Shown one piece after another: positions 61,717-64,000 of a stretch of 64,000 nucleotides of DNA. The stretch covers positions 1,617,001 through 1,681,000 of the forward strand of contig NZ_JACXXJ020000005.1 in the NCBI RefSeq assembly GCF_014926405.1. Direction: 5' to 3'. The position numbers and the translations under genes were made by a program. Each line of letters begins with the position of its first letter. Within the stretch, counting starts at the first letter, position 1. The notes beneath the pieces were generated by a model. That model saw nothing but the letters and a program-made list of their open reading frames with translations, searched no databases and was not told the DNA's origin. Origin of the DNA: Agrobacterium vitis. Its GTDB lineage: Bacteria; Pseudomonadota; Alphaproteobacteria; Rhizobiales; Rhizobiaceae.

Positions 61717-62931
61717 ATGCAAAAGATCAAGGTTGCCAACCCGGTCGTCGATCTCGACGGCGATGAAATGACCCGTATCATCTGGCAGTTCATCAAGGAA
61801 AAGCTGATCCTTCCCTATCTCGATCTCGAGATTGAATACTACGACCTCTCGGTAGAAAACCGCGATGCAACCAATGACCAGGTGACGATCGATTCCGCCC
61901 ACGCGATCAAAAAGCACGGCGTCGGCATCAAATGCGCCACCATCACACCAGACGAAGCCCGCGTGAAGGAATTCAACCTGAAGGAAATGTGGAAAAGCCC
62001 GAACGGCACGATCCGCAACATCCTCGGCGGCGTTATTTTCCGCGAGCCGATCATCTGCAAAAACGTTCCCCGCCTCGTCCCCGGCTGGACCCAGCCAATC
62101 GTCGTCGGTCGTCACGCCTTCGGCGACCAGTATAAGGCAACCGACTTCAAATTCCCCGGCAAGGGCAAGCTGACCATCAAGTTCGTCGGCGAAGACGGCC
62201 AGGTGATCGAGAAGGACGTGTTCGACGCACCGTCCGCCGGTGTGGCCATGGCCATGTACAACCTGGATGATTCGATTCGTGATTTCGCCCGTGCTTCGAT
62301 GAACTACGGTCTGATGCGCAAATGGCCGGTCTATCTGTCGACCAAGAACACCATTTTGAAGGCCTATGACGGTCGCTTCAAGGATATTTTCGAGGAAGTC
62401 TACCAGGCCGAATTCAAGGCTCAGTTCGACGCCGCCGGCATTACCTATGAGCATCGCCTGATCGACGACATGGTTGCCTCTGCGCTGAAATGGTCCGGCG
62501 GCTATATCTGGGCCTGCAAGAACTATGACGGCGACGTCCAGTCGGACACGGTTGCGCAGGGCTTCGGCTCGCTCGGCCTGATGACCTCGGTTCTGCTGTC
62601 GCCGGATGGCCGCACGGTCGAAGCCGAAGCCGCGCACGGCACCGTGACCCGTCACTATCGCCAGCATCAGAAGGGCCAGGAAACCTCGACCAATTCCATC
62701 GCCTCGATCTTTGCCTGGACCCGTGGGCTCGCGCACCGCGCCAAGCTGGACGACAATGCCGAGCTGGCCAAGTTCGCCCTCACCCTTGAGAAGGTCTGCG
62801 TTGACACTGTCGAAGCCGGCTACATGACCAAGGATCTGGCGCTGCTGATTGGTCCCGACCAGCCGTGGCTGTCGACCACCGCTTTCCTCGACAAGGTCGA
62901 TGAAAACCTCCGGGCTGCAATGGCTGCCTGA
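61717..62931 (+). CDS. icd: NADP-dependent isocitrate dehydrogenase
   Basis: The product is 404 aa. [21 protein letters not shown] is the typical start of the eukaryote-like homodimeric type. [39 protein letters not shown] (substrate Ser), [19 protein letters not shown] and [13 protein letters not shown] follow. It makes 2-oxoglutarate in the TCA cycle. The large antisense frame at this place is a shadow. A good terminator follows. Confidence 0.97.
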   Translation: MQKIKVANPVVDLDGDEMTRIIWQFIKEKLILPYLDLEIEYYDLSVENRDATNDQVTIDSAHAIKKHGVGIKCATITPDEARVKEFNLKEMWKSPNGTIRNILGGVIFREPIICKNVPRLVPGWTQPIVVGRHAFGDQYKATDFKFPGKGKLTIKFVGEDGQVIEKDVFDAPSAGVAMAMYNLDDSIRDFARASMNYGLMRKWPVYLSTKNTILKAYDGRFKDIFEEVYQAEFKAQFDAAGITYEHRLIDDMVASALKWSGGYIWACKNYDGDVQSDTVAQGFGSLGLMTSVLLSPDGRTVEAEAAHGTVTRHYRQHQKGQETSTNSIASIFAWTRGLAHRAKLDDNAELAKFALTLEKVCVDTVEAGYMTKDLALLIGPDQPWLSTTAFLDKVDENLRAAMAA

Positions 62932-62948
62932 GCCGTCAGATGTTTTGC

Positions 62949-62975
62949 AAAACCCGGCCATCGCGCCGGGTTTTC
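62949..62975 (+). terminator. Terminator after icd
   Basis: The stem AAAACCCGGC/GCCGGGTTTT (62949-62958 with 62965-62974) has a 6-base loop and T residues in the stem end. Confidence 0.85.
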
Positions 62976-63133
62976 GCGTTATAGGGAGAGCCATTGAAAA
63001 TGACTTTCCGTATTTTATTGTCGAATATCTTAAGCCTTTCACACATTTGGGATATTCGAAATTCTTGTCAGGCGAAGATCCGTGAGCGTCTTTGCGCCTT
63101 CGTATTCTATGATTTTATGGGGAAGAGAGTACC

Positions 63134-63757
63134 ATGACCGAGCAAGTCGTTTTATACACCAATCCCATGTCCAGAGGACGCATCGTTCGCTGGATGCTGG
63201 AGGAGATCGGCCAACCCTATCAGACCGAACTGGTCGCCTATGGTCCCGCGATGAAGGCGGCTGACTACACCACCATCAACCCGCTGGGCAAGGTTCCGGC
63301 TATCCGCCACGGCAAAACGGTGGTGACGGAAACGCCAGCCATTCTGGCCTATCTGGCCGATGCCTTTCCTGAAGCGGGCCTTGCCCCAGATCTTGGCAAC
63401 CGCGGCAGCTATTATCGCTGGCTGTTCTTCACTGCCGGTCCGGTGGAAGCCGCCGTCATCGGTCAGGCTTGTGGCTTCGCCGTCCCCGATGAGCGCCGCG
63501 GCATGGTTGGCTATGGCAGTATCGATACCATGATGGATGTGGTTGCTTCGGCAATTTCCGCGAGCCCGTATATCGCTGGCGAAAGCTTTAGCGCCGCCGA
63601 TCTCTATCTTGCATCGCATCTGTCGTTCTCACTGAGAGTCAACAGCGTGCCATCACGTCCGGTCTTTACCGATTACATTGCCCGGATGACCGATCGCGAT
63701 GCCTGCCGCCGTGCGAGCGAAATCGACGCCGAAGCCCAGGCAGCAGCCACCGCATGA
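63134..63757 (+). CDS. Glutathione S-transferase family protein
   Basis: The product is 207 aa. The N-terminal thioredoxin-like half has LYTNPMSRGRIVRWMLEEIG, with Ser rather than Cys in the first loop, then PLGKVPAIRHGKTVVTETPAI (cis-Pro and glutathione Glu-Ser/Thr). The C-terminal half is helical (YIAGESFSAADLYLASHLSF, the N-capping box). The substrate is unknown. It is 202 bases after icd, with its own ribosome site GAAGAGAG. Confidence 0.9.
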   Translation: MTEQVVLYTNPMSRGRIVRWMLEEIGQPYQTELVAYGPAMKAADYTTINPLGKVPAIRHGKTVVTETPAILAYLADAFPEAGLAPDLGNRGSYYRWLFFTAGPVEAAVIGQACGFAVPDERRGMVGYGSIDTMMDVVASAISASPYIAGESFSAADLYLASHLSFSLRVNSVPSRPVFTDYIARMTDRDACRRASEIDAEAQAAATA

Positions 63758-63810
63758 CCGTGAGTTTCAGATCCGATTGAACACATCGGACCTCTGATGA
63801 AAAAGAATTT

Positions 63811-63839
63811 GCCAAGCGCCCTCAAAGATGGCGCTTGGC
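63811..63839 (-). terminator. Terminator of the minus-strand gene at the window end
   Basis: The stem GCCAAGCGCC/GGCGCTTGGC (63811-63820 with 63830-63839) has a 9-base loop and is followed leftwards by AAATTCTTTTT. Confidence 0.75.
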
Positions 63840-63867
63840 ATTCCCCTTACCAGCAATTTTCAACACA

Positions 63868-64000
63868 TCACGATAGTTCAGGTACCGCCGCTGGTTTTCC
63901 ACCGGTAAGCGCGATGACGGTCGCCATCCCCTCGTCCAGTTTCTGCGCCACGGCTTCCTCCGCAGCGCTCAAAACACAACGATCCCTTCCCTGATCCTTG
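63868..64000 (-). CDS. 3' end of an unidentified gene, continues beyond window
   Basis: The frame is open from the window edge to a TGA at 63868, and the last 43 codons have GC-ending codon use (EEAVAQKLDEGMATVIALTG, then KPAAVPELS). It is followed by a fitting terminator. The family cannot be recognised from so short a piece. Confidence 0.55.
   Translation of the reverse strand, partial: KDQGRDRCVLSAAEEAVAQKLDEGMATVIALTGGKPAAVPELS

Noticed and set aside
61687..63042. A 451-codon minus-strand frame opposite icd, and similar long antisense frames opposite the tape measure (11530-13107), portal (23243-24616), tail tip (7792-8787, 8896-9804), capsid (21374-22432) and replication gene (27851-28957)
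   Set aside because: These are mirror frames of high-GC genes. The opposite strand carries clear family motifs and proper start sites in each case.
1..64000. CRISPR array or rRNA genes
   Set aside because: No regularly spaced repeats with unique spacers and no rRNA-like conserved stretches were seen in the window.

Overview
The window is a piece of a GC-rich alphaproteobacterial chromosome, most likely Rhizobiaceae (Agrobacterium/Allorhizobium/Rhizobium type). This rests on gene content and protein style (lipB, purL-bolA-grxD, ttcA, rpsD, TerC, icd), on the short RIME-like intergenic palindromes, and on alphaproteobacterial phage/GTA-like head and tail proteins. It is an inference from recall; no search was run.

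Layout. (1) 1-767: 3' end of a rhamnan-synthesis F-type gene, part of a surface-polysaccharide locus. (2) About 768-33957: a lambda/HK97-like siphophage prophage. From right to left it reads integrase, two small genes, CI-like repressor, Cro-like and CII-like regulators, early genes, a replication gene with an internal iteron cluster, a NusG paralogue, HNH nuclease, terminases, portal, protease, capsid, connectors, tail tube, frameshifting tail chaperones, tape measure, tail tip, fibres and a lysis cassette with nested spanins. A type II toxin-antitoxin cassette sits between the endolysin and the fibre genes. (3) Inside the late operon, between the tail chaperones and the tape measure, about 3.4 kb of foreign DNA runs against the phage genes. 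It carries rfbC, rfbB, a frameshifted and truncated rfbD, and rfbA, which is a broken dTDP-L-rhamnose cassette. (4) 33958-34788: an ABC-2 polysaccharide-export permease, convergent with the rhamnan gene, so the prophage sits between two surface-polysaccharide genes. (5) 35050-64000: host housekeeping region with tRNA-Leu(GAG), lipB, a J-domain protein, purL, bolA, a CGFS glutaredoxin, an MFS pump, two tandem inositol-phosphatase genes, ttcA, a YdjC-like deacetylase, a one-base-frameshifted glutaminase, rpsD, TerC behind a structured leader, carbonic anhydrase + SulP, pepT, a long inverted repeat, a HerA-like ATPase, a CorC/HlyC protein, murI, a SpoU-type RNA methylase, icd and a GST.

How the parts may work together. 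The repressor gene is flanked by two operator pairs sharing one 15-bp sequence, as in lambda OL/OR. A strong terminator lies between the early block and the HNH/terminase start, and the gene just upstream of it encodes a NusG/RfaH-like protein. This suggests that late expression depends on processive antitermination. The rhamnose cassette may be lysogenic-conversion cargo in a prophage that lies in a rhamnose-polysaccharide locus, but its rfbD is dead, so it cannot complete dTDP-rhamnose synthesis alone.
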